Positions 63,948 through 64,000 of a DNA stretch of 64,000 nt are shown here, one piece after another. Numbering within the stretch: the first letter of the stretch is position 1; each line of letters begins with the position of its first letter. Both the position numbers and the translations under genes were made by a program. Source of the stretch: Streptomyces flavofungini (lineage in GTDB: Bacteria > Actinomycetota > Actinomycetes > Streptomycetales > Streptomycetaceae); the NCBI RefSeq assembly GCF_014650815.1, contig NZ_BMVR01000017.1, positions 141,792 to 205,791 on the forward strand, given 5' to 3'. Below the pieces are notes generated by a model. That model was not told the origin of the DNA, made no database searches, and worked only from the letters and a program-made list of their open reading frames with translations.

Positions 63948-64000
63948 TAAGAGGTGCTAACAAAGGCGTTCGACGTGGCGGTGGGTGATCAGGCAGGCGG

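Overview
The window is high-GC DNA with GTG starts, strong GGAGG-type ribosome binding sites and secreted enzymes. Families such as DosR-type stress proteins, nSTAND/WD40 genes and a DasR-like operator at a chitinase gene point to a Streptomyces-type actinomycete. Many insertion sequences (IS), pseudogenes and strain-specific genes suggest an accessory, possibly subtelomeric, chromosome arm. No rRNA, tRNA or CRISPR was seen.

Layout. 1-9.8 kb: tandem NHL beta-propeller proteins, a frameshifted LysR regulator, two RibD/DHFR-like reductases, a secreted alpha/beta hydrolase, a remnant of a DevR-type response regulator, a cyclic-nucleotide-binding protein, a STAS anti-anti-sigma protein and a DoxX membrane protein. 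9.8-28.2 kb and 37.2-44 kb: a fermentative/low-oxygen metabolic island. It holds a GH65 disaccharide phosphorylase with beta-phosphoglucomutase, phosphoketolase, three universal stress proteins, an Acg-like nitroreductase, GlgX, pyruvate formate-lyase with its activase, AdhE and PpdK. Recurrent palindromes of the form GGGCC(G)..G(G/T)CCC lie in its intergenic spaces, as expected for a DosR/OsdR-like regulon. Glycogen and disaccharides would be broken down to phosphorylated sugars, which phosphoketolase, PFL, AdhE and PpdK would turn into acetyl-CoA, formate and ethanol while balancing redox. Embedded at 19.3-22.9 kb is a compact predicted conflict module: a small membrane protein, a trypsin-co-occurring (Trypco1/CU044_2847-like) protein and a trypsin-nSTAND1 ATPase-propeller fusion.

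28.3-32.8 kb: two arsenic units (two ArsC, two ArsR, Acr3, a frameshifted ArsO-like monooxygenase). 32.8-37.2 kb: an IS cluster. One IS5-type element appears to carry an Imm1-like gene. A second IS5-type element carries a DinB-like gene and sits inside a decayed IS630 element. At 54.7-56.4 kb another IS630 element carries an ASCH-domain gene and is inserted exactly in the stop codon of a DUF1152 gene. Three ISs with non-transposase passenger genes in one window is the most unusual structural pattern here.

44.7-64 kb: a chitinase under a DasR-like operator, small secreted Cys-ended proteins, a HTH-nSTAND1-WD40 giant with 14 repeats, a PEBP protein, a TetR-controlled membrane pair, a MarR/isochorismatase pair sharing the palindrome TGACGCGTCA, two adjacent paralogous proteins of unknown family, a broken TetR gene and a terminal IS5-type element with perfect 31-bp ends.
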